This document shows positions 9,599-17,930 of a DNA stretch of 51,329 bases, piece by piece (position 1 is the stretch's first letter; the number at the start of each line of letters is the position of its first letter). Origin of the DNA: Gammaproteobacteria bacterium (GTDB taxonomy: Bacteria; Pseudomonadota; Gammaproteobacteria; Pseudomonadales; Azotimanducaceae); NCBI GenBank assembly GCA_009846005.1, contig VXYL01000052.1, positions 1 to 51,329 of the forward strand, in the 5' to 3' direction. The translations under genes were made by a program, and so were the position numbers. The notes below the pieces were generated by a model. That model was not told where the DNA came from and ran no database searches. It worked only from the letters and a program-made list of their open reading frames with translations.

Positions 9599-11515
9599 GT
9601 GATCGCTGTCAGGTTCGCCGTCGCGGGTCTTGCCTTTGCAATCGCCGGATGCGGTGTCGAGTCCGACGTCTACAAGGAACTTGGCGAACCCGTCGAGGGT
9701 CCCGTGGAGGTCGGGGTCGAACTGTCGCCCATCGAGGTACAAGAAGGCGACGGCCTGCCGGACGAACTGCCCCCCGGCCTGGTCTGGGTGACGAATGAAG
9801 AGGATCCCGTGTTCGCGTCCGCCAGCGCGAAGCGGGGCGGCACGTTCCGCACCTATATCGACGGTTTTCCGCTCACCCTGCGCCGCGTCGGTCCCGACTC
9901 GAACGGATCCTTCGCGGGCTATCTGCGCCCCAACCATTTCGGTCCGGTTGCGCTCCATCCCGGCACCCGGCGCGCGATTCCCGCCCTCGCCACGCACTGG
10001 GCGTTCGGCGACGACGGGCGCAGCATCTACTATCGGCTGAATCCCGAGGCGCGCTGGTCCGACGGCGTGCCGGTCACCGCGGGCGACTTCGTGTTCGCCG
10101 TGCAGTTCATGCGCTCGGCGGAGATTGTCGCGCCCTGGTACAACGAGTACTACACCGAGCGCATCCGGGACGTGAAGCGCTACGACGACCTAACCTACGG
10201 CGTCCAGGGGGCGAACCCCAAACCCGGTGCCGAGATGCACGCCACCTACGGGTTCGGGCCCGTCGCGCGACATTTCCACGTGCTGACGGACGATTGGGTG
10301 GCGGAGGCCAACTGGGAGATCGAGCCGAATACCGGCCCCTACCAGGTCGGCGAAGTCCGCAAGGGCAAGTACATCGTCATGGAACGCAAAGACGACTGGT
10401 GGGGCGACGAGTCGAAATACTTCAAGCACCGGTTCAATCCGGACCGGATCCGCGTGCGGGTGATCCGCGACCCCAACGTGGCGTTTCAGCATTTCCTGAA
10501 GGGCGAGTTGGACACCTTCGGACTGGTCCTGCCGCAGTACTGGCACGACAAGGCCACCGGCGAGGAGTTCGACAAGGGCTACATCCGCAAATACTGGTTC
10601 TACAGCGAGCTGCCCGAGTCCGCCGGCATGTACCTGAACACGGCTGACCCCGTCCTTGGCGACGAACGTGTCCGCTTCGGCCTTGCCCACGCCATGAACT
10701 TCGACCGCGTCATCGCCACCGTTCTCCGCGGCGACTACGAGCGACTGCCGACCGTTCAGGCGGGATTCGGCGACTACGACAACCTCGACATCCAACCCCG
10801 GGAGTTCGACATCGACAAGGCTGGCGCCTACTTCGATGCCGCCGGTTTCGACAGCCGGGGTGGCGACGGCATTCGGGTCAAGGAGGGACAGCGCCTCACA
10901 TTCAAGATCACCTACGGCAATCCGCTACACACCGAACGGCTGGTGGTGTTGCAGGAAGAAGCAAAGAAGGCGGGTGTGGAACTCAGCCTGGACTTGCTCG
11001 ACGGCCCGGGATCCTTCAAGAAGATGCGCGAGAAGAAGCACCAGGTCGCCTGGACGGGATGGGGCGTCGGCGGACTGGCGCCGACGTTCTGGAGCTTTTT
11101 CCACTCCTCCGGGGCCAATGTGCCCCAGCGCAACAACTTCGCGAACTTTGCGAGCCCTCGAATGGACGCCTTGATCGACGCCTACCGGGCATCGGCGACC
11201 AAGAACGAGCGTGTTGAACTGGCGCGCGCCATCGAGCAGGTGGTCTACGATGCCGGCATCGTGATACCGACCTTCCGTGTCCCCTATACGCGCGCCGGGG
11301 CGTGGCGCTGGATCAAGCTCCCCGAGGGGCTCGCGACCCGTACGTCCGGTTCGTTGTTCAGCCCGTTCGCGAGTTCCGGCGGTTTCTCGGGGGGCGGACT
11401 GTTCTGGATCGACATCGAGGCAAAGCGGGAGACCCGGGATGCCAAGGAGCGGAACCGCCCCTTCGAACCGGCCACCATCGTCAACACGGACTATCGCGTC
11501 CGCTCTGGCGGCTGA
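9599..11515 (+). CDS. Extracellular solute-binding lipoprotein, family 5 (YejA-like), copy 2
   Basis: Paralogue of the preceding gene, 638 residues. The GTG at 9599, 4 bases after the upstream TAA, gives a short signal peptide (VIAVRFAVAGLAFAIAGC) with lipobox Cys at residue 18. This leader is unlike that of copy 1, while the mature parts align almost without gaps from EVQEGDGLP through to TIVNTDYR near the C-terminus. Differences cluster in small stretches, such as PVYWHDKATGVAF versus PQYWHDKATGEEF and the region before NNLTN/NNFAN, where pocket residues could differ. It ends 3 bases before the first ATPase gene. Confidence 0.9.
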   Translation: MIAVRFAVAGLAFAIAGCGVESDVYKELGEPVEGPVEVGVELSPIEVQEGDGLPDELPPGLVWVTNEEDPVFASASAKRGGTFRTYIDGFPLTLRRVGPDSNGSFAGYLRPNHFGPVALHPGTRRAIPALATHWAFGDDGRSIYYRLNPEARWSDGVPVTAGDFVFAVQFMRSAEIVAPWYNEYYTERIRDVKRYDDLTYGVQGANPKPGAEMHATYGFGPVARHFHVLTDDWVAEANWEIEPNTGPYQVGEVRKGKYIVMERKDDWWGDESKYFKHRFNPDRIRVRVIRDPNVAFQHFLKGELDTFGLVLPQYWHDKATGEEFDKGYIRKYWFYSELPESAGMYLNTADPVLGDERVRFGLAHAMNFDRVIATVLRGDYERLPTVQAGFGDYDNLDIQPREFDIDKAGAYFDAAGFDSRGGDGIRVKEGQRLTFKITYGNPLHTERLVVLQEEAKKAGVELSLDLLDGPGSFKKMREKKHQVAWTGWGVGGLAPTFWSFFHSSGANVPQRNNFANFASPRMDALIDAYRASATKNERVELARAIEQVVYDAGIVIPTFRVPYTRAGAWRWIKLPEGLATRTSGSLFSPFASSGGFSGGGLFWIDIEAKRETRDAKERNRPFEPATIVNTDYRVRSGG

Positions 11516-11518
11516 CCC

Positions 11519-12523
11519 ATGGCGCTCCTCGAAATCGACGAGCTTTCCGTCGCCTTCGACACCGAGGGCGAAACGGTGACCGTGGTCGACAAGGTGGGTT
11601 TCGAGGTCGAGCCCGGCGAGACGCTCGGCATCGTCGGCGAGTCGGGTTGCGGCAAGAGCGTCACCGCGCTGTCGATCATGGGACTGCTGCCCAAGCCATC
11701 CGGCCGCGTTCAGGGCGGCGACATCCGGTTCAGGGGCGAGAGCCTGCCGAGCCTCCCACCCGAGCGCATGCGCGAGATCCGCGGCAACCGCATCGCGATG
11801 ATCTTCCAGGAACCCATGACCGCGTTGAACCCGGTTCACCGCGTGGGGCGTCAACTCGCGGAGACCTACGCCTTGCACCAAGGCGACCTGCCCGACGAAG
11901 CCGTTTACCGCCGGACGCTCGGACTGCTGGAGCAAGTGGGTATTCCCGCCCCCGAGCAACGTCTGCGCGAGTACCCGCACCAACTCTCCGGCGGGATGCG
12001 GCAGCGCGTGATGATCGCCATGGCCTTGGCAAGCAAGCCGGATATCCTCATCGCCGACGAGCCGACCACGGCCCTCGACGTCACAATCCAGGCGCAGATC
12101 CTCGAACTGCTACGCGATCTGCAACGCGAAACCGGCATGGCGATCATCTTCATCACCCACGATCTCGGCGTCATCGCCGAACTCTGTTCGCGTGTCGTGG
12201 TCATGTATGCCGGCCGGGTGGCCGAGCAGGCCCCGATTGAACGACTCTTCGCCCATCCCGTGCATCCTTATACGCGGGGCCTCCTGGCGTCGATCCCCCG
12301 TCTCGAGGACGAGCCGAAGACGATGTTGACCACGATCCCCGGCGTCGTCCCCAGCATCGAGGAACTGCCGAGCGGCTGCCGATTCGCCAACCGTTGTCCG
12401 TACGTCAAGGATCTGTGCAATCGGGACGCACCGGAACTGGTTTCGGCTGCGCGGGGACACCAGGTTGCCTGCCATCGCTGGCGGGAAGTCGACGCCGGTG
12501 CCTTGGAGCAGTGGGGAACATGA
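11519..12523 (+). CDS. ABC importer ATPase, DppD/OppD type
   Basis: Cytoplasmic ATPase of 334 residues that powers the importer. Walker A is GESGCGKS, the signature is [15 protein letters not shown], Walker B is [12 protein letters not shown] and the switch His is in ITHDLG. The C-terminal oligopeptide-transporter extension carries four Cys ([14 protein letters not shown] ... ACHRW), as is usual in the family. The two ATPases are separate genes here, while the Yej system of E. coli has one fused YejF, so this is a hybrid layout. The stop overlaps the next start as ATGA at 12520-12523. Confidence 0.92.
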   Translation: MALLEIDELSVAFDTEGETVTVVDKVGFEVEPGETLGIVGESGCGKSVTALSIMGLLPKPSGRVQGGDIRFRGESLPSLPPERMREIRGNRIAMIFQEPMTALNPVHRVGRQLAETYALHQGDLPDEAVYRRTLGLLEQVGIPAPEQRLREYPHQLSGGMRQRVMIAMALASKPDILIADEPTTALDVTIQAQILELLRDLQRETGMAIIFITHDLGVIAELCSRVVVMYAGRVAEQAPIERLFAHPVHPYTRGLLASIPRLEDEPKTMLTTIPGVVPSIEELPSGCRFANRCPYVKDLCNRDAPELVSAARGHQVACHRWREVDAGALEQWGT

Positions 12524-13506
12524 CCGCGCCTCCCAGCGAGCCGCTCTTGCGCGTGCGAGGACTCACCAAGCACTTCCCCGTGCGCGGCGGCATCTTCCTG
12601 CGCACAACCGGCCACGTTCACGCCGTGGACGACGTGTCCTTCGACCTCGACGTCGGCGAGACCATCGGTCTGGTCGGCGAGTCCGGGTGCGGCAAGAGCA
12701 CGGTCGGCAAGACCCTGCTGCGCCTCCACGAACCCACTGCCGGCGAGGTATTGTTCGAGGGCCGCGACATCACCACGATGGGACGAACGGAGCTGCGCCA
12801 GCTACGGCGCGACATCCAGATCATCCTGCAGGATCCGTTCGAGTCCCTGAACGCCCGGCACACAGTCGGCAAGATTCTCGAGGAACCGTTCGTGATCCAC
12901 CGTATCGGCACGACGCAGGAACGTCGTCGCTGGGTCGGCGAGCTACTCGAACGGGTAGGCTTGAGCCCGGCTGCGGCGAGTCGGTTCCCACACGAGTTTT
13001 CGGGCGGCCAACGCCAGCGCATCGGCATCGCCCGTGCGATTGCGCTCAGACCGAAACTCATCGTCTGCGACGAGGCGGTTTCCGCCCTCGACGTCTCCAT
13101 CCAGTCGCAGATCATCAACCTGCTGCTCGACCTGCAGCGCGAGATGCACCTCGCGCTCATCTTCATCGCCCACGATCTCGCCGTCGTCAAGCATGTCTCC
13201 GACCGCATCGCGGTGATGTACCTCGGCGAGGTGGTCGAAGCCGCCACCGCGAAAGACATCTATGCAGCGCCGCGTCATCCCTACACCCAAGCGTTGATCT
13301 CCGCCATTCCGCTACCCGATCCCACCGCCGACCGGGACCGCATCGTCCTGGTCGGCGACGTGCCCTCCCCAATCGATCCGCCCAGCGGCTGCCGCTTCCA
13401 CACCCGTTGCCGCCACGCCCGAGAGGACTGCAGGCGGAGTAAACCGACGCTGGACACGGTGCGGGGCGGTTCCGTGGCGTGCCACTACTGGCGCGGCTTG
13501 TCGTAG
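12520..13506 (+). CDS. ABC importer ATPase, DppF/OppF type
   Basis: Second ATPase, 328 residues, translationally coupled to the first. It has the OppF/DppF-type opening [20 protein letters not shown]. Walker A is GESGCGKST, the signature [15 protein letters not shown], Walker [13 protein letters not shown] and the switch His is in IAHDLAVV. The C-terminal Cys cluster is [14 protein letters not shown] ... ACHYW. Together with the upstream ATPase and two permeases it makes a complete four-part translocator. Confidence 0.92.
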   Translation: MTAPPSEPLLRVRGLTKHFPVRGGIFLRTTGHVHAVDDVSFDLDVGETIGLVGESGCGKSTVGKTLLRLHEPTAGEVLFEGRDITTMGRTELRQLRRDIQIILQDPFESLNARHTVGKILEEPFVIHRIGTTQERRRWVGELLERVGLSPAAASRFPHEFSGGQRQRIGIARAIALRPKLIVCDEAVSALDVSIQSQIINLLLDLQREMHLALIFIAHDLAVVKHVSDRIAVMYLGEVVEAATAKDIYAAPRHPYTQALISAIPLPDPTADRDRIVLVGDVPSPIDPPSGCRFHTRCRHAREDCRRSKPTLDTVRGGSVACHYWRGLS

Positions 13507-13507
13507 G

Positions 13508-14753
13508 GTGAAGCGAACGTCAAGTCGCCGAGACTTTGTCGGCCGGCTTGGCGGTTTCATGGTCGGTGCTGGCGCACTGCCGTTGCTGCCCGCGTGCCGT
13601 GCGCCCCGTCCCGCCCCGGACACACAGGGGGATCCCGCCGGGCTCGCCGCGGCAGCCGTCGCGCCCGGGTTCTCAACGTCCAATTGGTACTGCGTCAGGC
13701 GCAACGGTACTCCGCAACAGCGCGGCTGGACCGACGAGCAGGATCCCGTTCGAATCGCGGCGAACACCGGCGCGGGTCGCGGCGATGTCGTGGAGGTTTG
13801 CGTTTCGGGCACCCCGCGCGACGTGCCACCAAATCGGTTCTCGCGGTCCTTCTACAACCGTGGCGCGGAGATCCGCGATGCCGCGCGACGCAATCTGCGC
13901 TACAACCTGAACCGGTACTTCCATCCCCTCGAGGACGGACGGGGGGTGATTGTCGAATCGACGGGGGCGAAACTAGGCGCCGCCGCGCTCGCTGCGCTGG
14001 CGATCCTAGAAAACCCCGCCCGAGGCGAGTTCTCAACCGCATTGGGCATGCTGGCGAAGGGCGTGAACTCGATGTTCGACGAGCAGCGCGGCTTCCGCAC
14101 CTTCTTCTTCCCTCCCGAACGCGACGGCCAGAACTGGAACTTCTACTCCGGCGAGGCGCTCTTGTTCTGCGCCGAGGCACTGCGCCGGCGTTCGCCTTCG
14201 GCACCGCCGTTGGACAAGTGCATGAGAGCGTTCGAGGCTTGCCGCGACCGGCACCGCGAGCCAGCGCAATCCCGCGTTCGTGCCGTGGCATACCCAGGCC
14301 TGTACCGCGCTCTACGCGGTTACCCGGGAGCGCCGATTGGCCGATTGGGTCTTCGAGATGAACGACTGGCTGCTGCCCATGCAGCAATGGGATGGAATCG
14401 ACGACGACGTGCGTGGGCGTTTCTACGACCCGAACCGCAGGCATTTTGGCCCGCCGCATGCGTCCTCAACCGCGGTCTACTGCGAGGGCCTCGCCGATGC
14501 GGCCGCGTTGGCCCGCGAAGTTGGGGACAGTGCGCGAACGGCGCTCTACGAACGAGCAGTCGACCGGGGCATGCGTTCGCTACGCCAACTGCAGTTCCGC
14601 GACGAGCGGGACGCCTTCTATGTCTCGCGAAGGCATCGCGTGATGGGCGGCTTGCGTACCACGGTCTACGACAACGCGGTTCGCGTCGACTCCGCCGGCC
14701 ACGCCCTCGCGGCGGCCTTGAAGGTGTCGCATCCGATAGGGTTCGGCGGCTAA
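13508..14753 (+). pseudogene. Tat-exported, helical (alpha/alpha-toroid-like) protein, interrupted by a frameshift
   Basis: Reading starts at GTG 13508, one base after the ATPase stop. A twin-arginine leader (SRRDFVGRLGG ... GALPLLPAC) may end in a lipobox Cys. The first frame is convincing up to about 14260 (NWNFYSGEALLFCAEALRRR ... FEACRDRHRE). The sense then moves to another frame (NPAFVPWHTQACTALYAV ... VDSAGHALAAALKVSH) and ends at 14753. One extra base between about 14225 and 14270 would explain this; a sequencing error or a real mutation are both possible. Paired helices rich in aromatic residues recall glycosidase/epimerase-like toroids, but I do not recognise the family. Its leader closely resembles that of the TTQ light chain (SRRGFIGRVG ... 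GALPLLPV), so a role with that enzyme is plausible. Confidence 0.65.
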
Positions 14754-14780
14754 CGACATCGGCATTTCCGCTGCGGCGTG

Positions 14781-14808
14781 TTGACAGCCGAGCACTGAAG
14801 CTAAACAT
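14781..14808 (+). promoter_or_regulatory. Candidate promoter before the amine dehydrogenase genes
   Basis: A perfect TTGACA (14781-14786) is followed 16 bases later by AAACAT (14803-14808), a weak -10 box. It lies in the gap after the frameshifted gene and about 230 bases before the large-subunit start. It could give the mau-type genes their own transcript. Confidence 0.35.
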
Positions 14809-14861
14809 GGCTCGCATGGAGAAGTCCATAACCCCTTGAATCACATGATTAATTGAGCCAT

Positions 14862-14945
14862 GGGGACGTCCCCACGGCGCCCGGTCGCCGTGCCGGGGTT
14901 GCGGGCTCCTTTGGCAACGGGACGGGACAAGCCCGTCCCCTACGG
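14862..14945. repeat. Two intergenic palindromes (GGGGACGTCCCC and the CCCCTACG-ended element)
   Basis: GGGGACGTCCCC at 14862-14873 is a perfect 12-base palindrome. At 14918-14945 a longer imperfect palindrome has the arms GGGACGGG and CCCGTCCC around ACAAG and ends in CCCTACGG. The second element is the same family as those near 21575, 29038 and 30248, here in the opposite orientation. The gap 14754-15039 holds no convincing gene. Confidence 0.75.
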
Positions 14946-15039
14946 CTCGTTGTCCCTATAGCTACGTCCGCGACGCGCGGTTGCCGTCCGGCGCGCAACC
15001 CGACACACTCATGTGGATCGTACGCTTCGGTCCAGCTTG

Positions 15040-16143
15040 ATGCGCCACACCCATTCCCGCTGTGGAGTCACGTTCCTTGCCTGCCTGCTTGCGTCTACCG
15101 CCTCGGGCGCAGGCGTGGCGACCGAGACAATCTCGACGACGGAATTGGGCCCCGCAGCCCCCACGTGGTTCGTGGTGAAGGCCGCGCTCGGGGCCGGCTA
15201 CGTCTTCGATGCCGCCGACGGCGAGATGATCGGCACACTGTCCCTGACGCCATGGACACCCACGGTGCGCCGACATGCCGAGCGCGGTGAGATCTACGCC
15301 GCTGAGACTCACTACTCCCGCCGACACGACGGCGAACGCACCGATGTACTGCGCATCTATGCCCACGAGACGCTCTCGCCCGCGGGCGAGATCCCAATCC
15401 CGAAGAAGATTGCCGCCCTGCACGCGCACTACTTGGGGATCCTGTCCGGCGGACGCTTCGTCACGGTCTACAACATGACACCGGCGCAGTCCGTGTCGGT
15501 GGTGGATGTCGAGAACCGGCGCTTCGTCGGCGAGATCTCGACGCCCGGTTGCGCGGTCACGTTGCCGACGAGCGAGCCCGGGTTCCTGATGATGTGCGGC
15601 AACGGAACGCTGCAATGGATCGGGCTCGACGAGAACGGCGGCGAGGCCAACCGGGTGCGCAGCCCGTCGTTCTTCTCGGTTGAGGACGATCCCCTGTTCG
15701 ACCAACCGACACGCACGCCCGCAGGCTGGCAGTTCCTGAGCTTCGCCGGTCAGACCATGGAAGCCCGCGTCGAGAACGACGACATCGTCATCGGCGAGTC
15801 CTGGTCGATACTGGGCGAGGACGACGAAGGATGGCGCCCGGGCGGCGGCCAACCGGCCACTTTCCATGCGGGCCACGATCTGCTGGTTGTCCTGATGCAC
15901 CAAGGCGGTGTCGATACGCAGGACCAGGACGGTACCGAAGCCTGGGTGCTCGACCGCGGCACCCAGCGTCGGATCGGTCGCATCACCTTCGAGGCGCCGG
16001 CCTCCGGGTTGCTGGTGGTGGAAGGCGATGAACCGCTGCTGCTCGCGTCGATCGGCGGCAGTGTCCATGTCTTCGAACTGGCCACCGGTATTCGGGCGCG
16101 CGTCGTCCAGACGAACCGCGGCGGCTCGCTGCTGCGGTATTGA
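15040..16143 (+). CDS. mauB: TTQ amine dehydrogenase, large (heavy) subunit, MauB/AauB-like
   Basis: Beta-propeller subunit of a periplasmic methylamine/aromatic-amine dehydrogenase; it holds the TTQ-bearing light chain and shapes the substrate channel. ATG 15040 gives a signal peptide (MRHTHSRCGVTFLACLLASTASGA); GTG 15013 is an alternative. Repeating propeller-like blades (YVFDAADGEMIGTL, VSVVDVENRRFVGEI, WVLDRGTQRRIGRI, VHVFELATGIRARV) match the family. At 367 residues it is near the usual length. The gene order B-E-D-A and the trailing cytochrome match the aromatic-amine dehydrogenase (aau) operon as I know it. The substrate amine cannot be fixed from the sequence. Confidence 0.88.
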   Translation: MRHTHSRCGVTFLACLLASTASGAGVATETISTTELGPAAPTWFVVKAALGAGYVFDAADGEMIGTLSLTPWTPTVRRHAERGEIYAAETHYSRRHDGERTDVLRIYAHETLSPAGEIPIPKKIAALHAHYLGILSGGRFVTVYNMTPAQSVSVVDVENRRFVGEISTPGCAVTLPTSEPGFLMMCGNGTLQWIGLDENGGEANRVRSPSFFSVEDDPLFDQPTRTPAGWQFLSFAGQTMEARVENDDIVIGESWSILGEDDEGWRPGGGQPATFHAGHDLLVVLMHQGGVDTQDQDGTEAWVLDRGTQRRIGRITFEAPASGLLVVEGDEPLLLASIGGSVHVFELATGIRARVVQTNRGGSLLRY

Positions 16144-16165
16144 GGGCCACGTGGAAGGTTCTCCG

Positions 16166-16690
16166 ATGCTTGCCGCCGCCCTGGGGTTCGCGCTGCTCCT
16201 CGGTACGGGTTCATGGCGCAAACTCCGCAGTCTGGACGAGTTCCGGGCCGTATTGGCGGACTACCGGCTGGTGCCGGCACGTGCGACCAAGCCTGCGGCG
16301 TTCGTGGTTGCATTGGTCGAGGGGGTGCTTTCAGGGTTTTGGCTGGTCGCACCGTGGCGCGTCGAAGCAGCCGTCCTTGCGAGTGTCGGCACGGCGCTGT
16401 TGATGGCCGCATACGGCGGCGCGATCACCGCCAACCTGCTACGGGGGCGATCCTGGATCGATTGCGGCTGCGGTGGCGGCGAGCAGCTCTCCTGGTTCCT
16501 GGTCGTCCGCAACCTCGTGCTGACCGGCTTCGCACTCATGCCCCTCGCACTCATCGACGCACTACCGCGGTGGAAAGACCTCGCCGTATCGGTGCCGGTC
16601 TTCGCGGTCGCCGCGCTGCTGTACCTCGCGACCCGCACATTGCTCGAAAACGCAGCGGCTATGCGTGTTTTCACCGAACCAACACGATGA
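16166..16690 (+). CDS. mauE: MauE-like membrane protein for TTQ enzyme maturation
   Basis: Integral membrane protein of 174 residues with about four or five hydrophobic segments (MLAAALGFALLLG, AFVVALVEGVLSGFWLV, AAVLASVGTALLMAAYGGA, FLVVRNLVLTGFALMPLAL). The CGC motif (C100, C102, in IDCGCGGGEQ) is typical of MauE and probably handles electrons or disulfides together with MauD. A GGAAGG ribosome site at 16153-16158 supports ATG 16166. The stop overlaps mauD as ATGA (16687-16690). MauE is known to be needed for a stable light chain. Confidence 0.88.
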   Translation: MLAAALGFALLLGTGSWRKLRSLDEFRAVLADYRLVPARATKPAAFVVALVEGVLSGFWLVAPWRVEAAVLASVGTALLMAAYGGAITANLLRGRSWIDCGCGGGEQLSWFLVVRNLVLTGFALMPLALIDALPRWKDLAVSVPVFAVAALLYLATRTLLENAAAMRVFTEPTR

Positions 16691-17313
16691 CCGCCGGTGT
16701 GGTGCTCGACGTCGTGCTCTGGCTGCTCGTCGGCGTGTTGACGATCGCCGTGCTCGCTCTGGCTCGCCAGGTGGGCGTGCTGAGCCAGCGTGTCGCACCG
16801 GCCGGTGCATTGACGCCGAAGACCGGGCCGAAGATCGGCGAACTCACCGAGGTGCTGGAGACCGATGACCTCAACGGCACGCGACAACGAATCGGCGGCC
16901 CCAAGTCGGAACGAACCGTCTTGGTGTTATTCATTTCCCCGACCTGTCCCGTCTGCAAGGCGCTGCTGCCCGCCGCGAAGTCGTTGGCAACGACGGAACG
17001 ACTCCGTCTCGTCTTCGCAAGCGACGGCTTCGACCCGGGGCGGCATCGTGCGTTTTCGAAAGATGTCGGGATCCAACACTATCCGTACATAGTTTCGCAG
17101 GAACTTGGCCTCCGATACGGGGTGAGCCGATTGCCCTTCGCGGTGCTGATCGGCGCCGACGGCGTGTTGCTCGGGCGCGCCCTGGTGAATACCCGCGAGC
17201 ACCTCGAGAGCTTGATGGAGTCCTGGCGCAGCGGTGTCGCCACGCTGCAGGACTTCGTTCAGTCGGCCACCGTGCACGAGGTTGCGGACAAAGAGACGAA
17301 GGAGACTTCATGA
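16687..17313 (+). CDS. mauD: MauD-like membrane-anchored thioredoxin for light-chain disulfides
   Basis: 208 residues with an N-terminal membrane anchor (VVLDVVLWLLVGVLTIAVLA) and a periplasmic thioredoxin fold. The active site is CPVC (C87, C90) in SPTCPVCKALLPAAK, and the cis-Pro region is GVSRLPFAVLIG. In methylamine dehydrogenase systems MauD supports formation of the many light-chain disulfides. It is coupled by ATGA overlaps to mauE upstream and to mauA downstream, so the dose of maturation factor and enzyme is linked. Confidence 0.9.
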   Translation: MTAGVVLDVVLWLLVGVLTIAVLALARQVGVLSQRVAPAGALTPKTGPKIGELTEVLETDDLNGTRQRIGGPKSERTVLVLFISPTCPVCKALLPAAKSLATTERLRLVFASDGFDPGRHRAFSKDVGIQHYPYIVSQELGLRYGVSRLPFAVLIGADGVLLGRALVNTREHLESLMESWRSGVATLQDFVQSATVHEVADKETKETS

Positions 17314-17930
17314 TGGGCACCGACCGTGGCACCTCCATCGCGCGGTGGTTCGATGCGGCAACGAGACGCACCACAACGGGCCTCGCCGAGCGAACGTCTC
17401 GGCGCGGGTTCATCGGTCGTGTCGGTACACTGCTCGCCGGTTCCGGGGCGTTGCCACTGCTACCCGTCTCCCGCGCGTTCGGCGCGGAGGACGCCGCCGA
17501 AACCACCGCCGCAGTCGGCGACACCGTCGAAAACCTAACCGAGTTCGGCGATCCCAAGTCCTGCGACTACTGGCGCTATTGCGCCTTGGGCGGCAGCCTG
17601 TGCGCCTGCTGCGGCGGCGGTCCGAGCAAGTGCCCGCCGGGCGCCGAACCTTCGCCGATCACGTGGATCGGTACCTGCCGCAACCCCGTCGACGGCAAGC
17701 AGTACCTAATCTCCTACAACGACTGCTGCGGCAAGGAAGTCTGCCCGCGCTGCTTCTGCCATCGCACCGAGGGCGCGAAACCGGTCTATTTCCCGAGCAA
17801 GAGCAGCAATGTGCTGTGGTGTTTCGGCGTCGACAGCAACGCATACCACTGCACGCTGGCCACGGTAATCGGCGACGCGCCGGACGAGGCCCCGACCGAG
17901 AGGAAAGAGGCATCGACCGCCGACCCATGA
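17310..17930 (+). CDS. mauA: TTQ amine dehydrogenase light chain, MauA/AauA-like, with Tat signal
   Basis: Catalytic subunit that oxidises a primary amine with tryptophan tryptophylquinone. An AAGGAG ribosome site precedes ATG 17310. The Tat leader is SRRGFIGRVG ... GALPLLP. In the mature part, W119 (PSPITWIGTC) and W170 (SSNVLWCFG) are 51 residues apart, the same spacing as the two TTQ tryptophans in known enzymes. D138 (SYNDCCGK) matches the catalytic Asp. There are 14 Cys, as expected for many disulfides. The odd point is G94 (CALGGSLC): known methylamine and aromatic-amine enzymes have a second active-site Asp exactly 25 residues before the first TTQ Trp. Overall it looks nearer to the aromatic-amine type. 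No mauG is in the window. Confidence 0.93.
   Translation: MMGTDRGTSIARWFDAATRRTTTGLAERTSRRGFIGRVGTLLAGSGALPLLPVSRAFGAEDAAETTAAVGDTVENLTEFGDPKSCDYWRYCALGGSLCACCGGGPSKCPPGAEPSPITWIGTCRNPVDGKQYLISYNDCCGKEVCPRCFCHRTEGAKPVYFPSKSSNVLWCFGVDSNAYHCTLATVIGDAPDEAPTERKEASTADP

Noticed and set aside
13508-14753. Reading this stretch as two separate genes
   Set aside because: The second part lacks a start context and a leader, and the two halves join into one helical repeat protein if one base is skipped.
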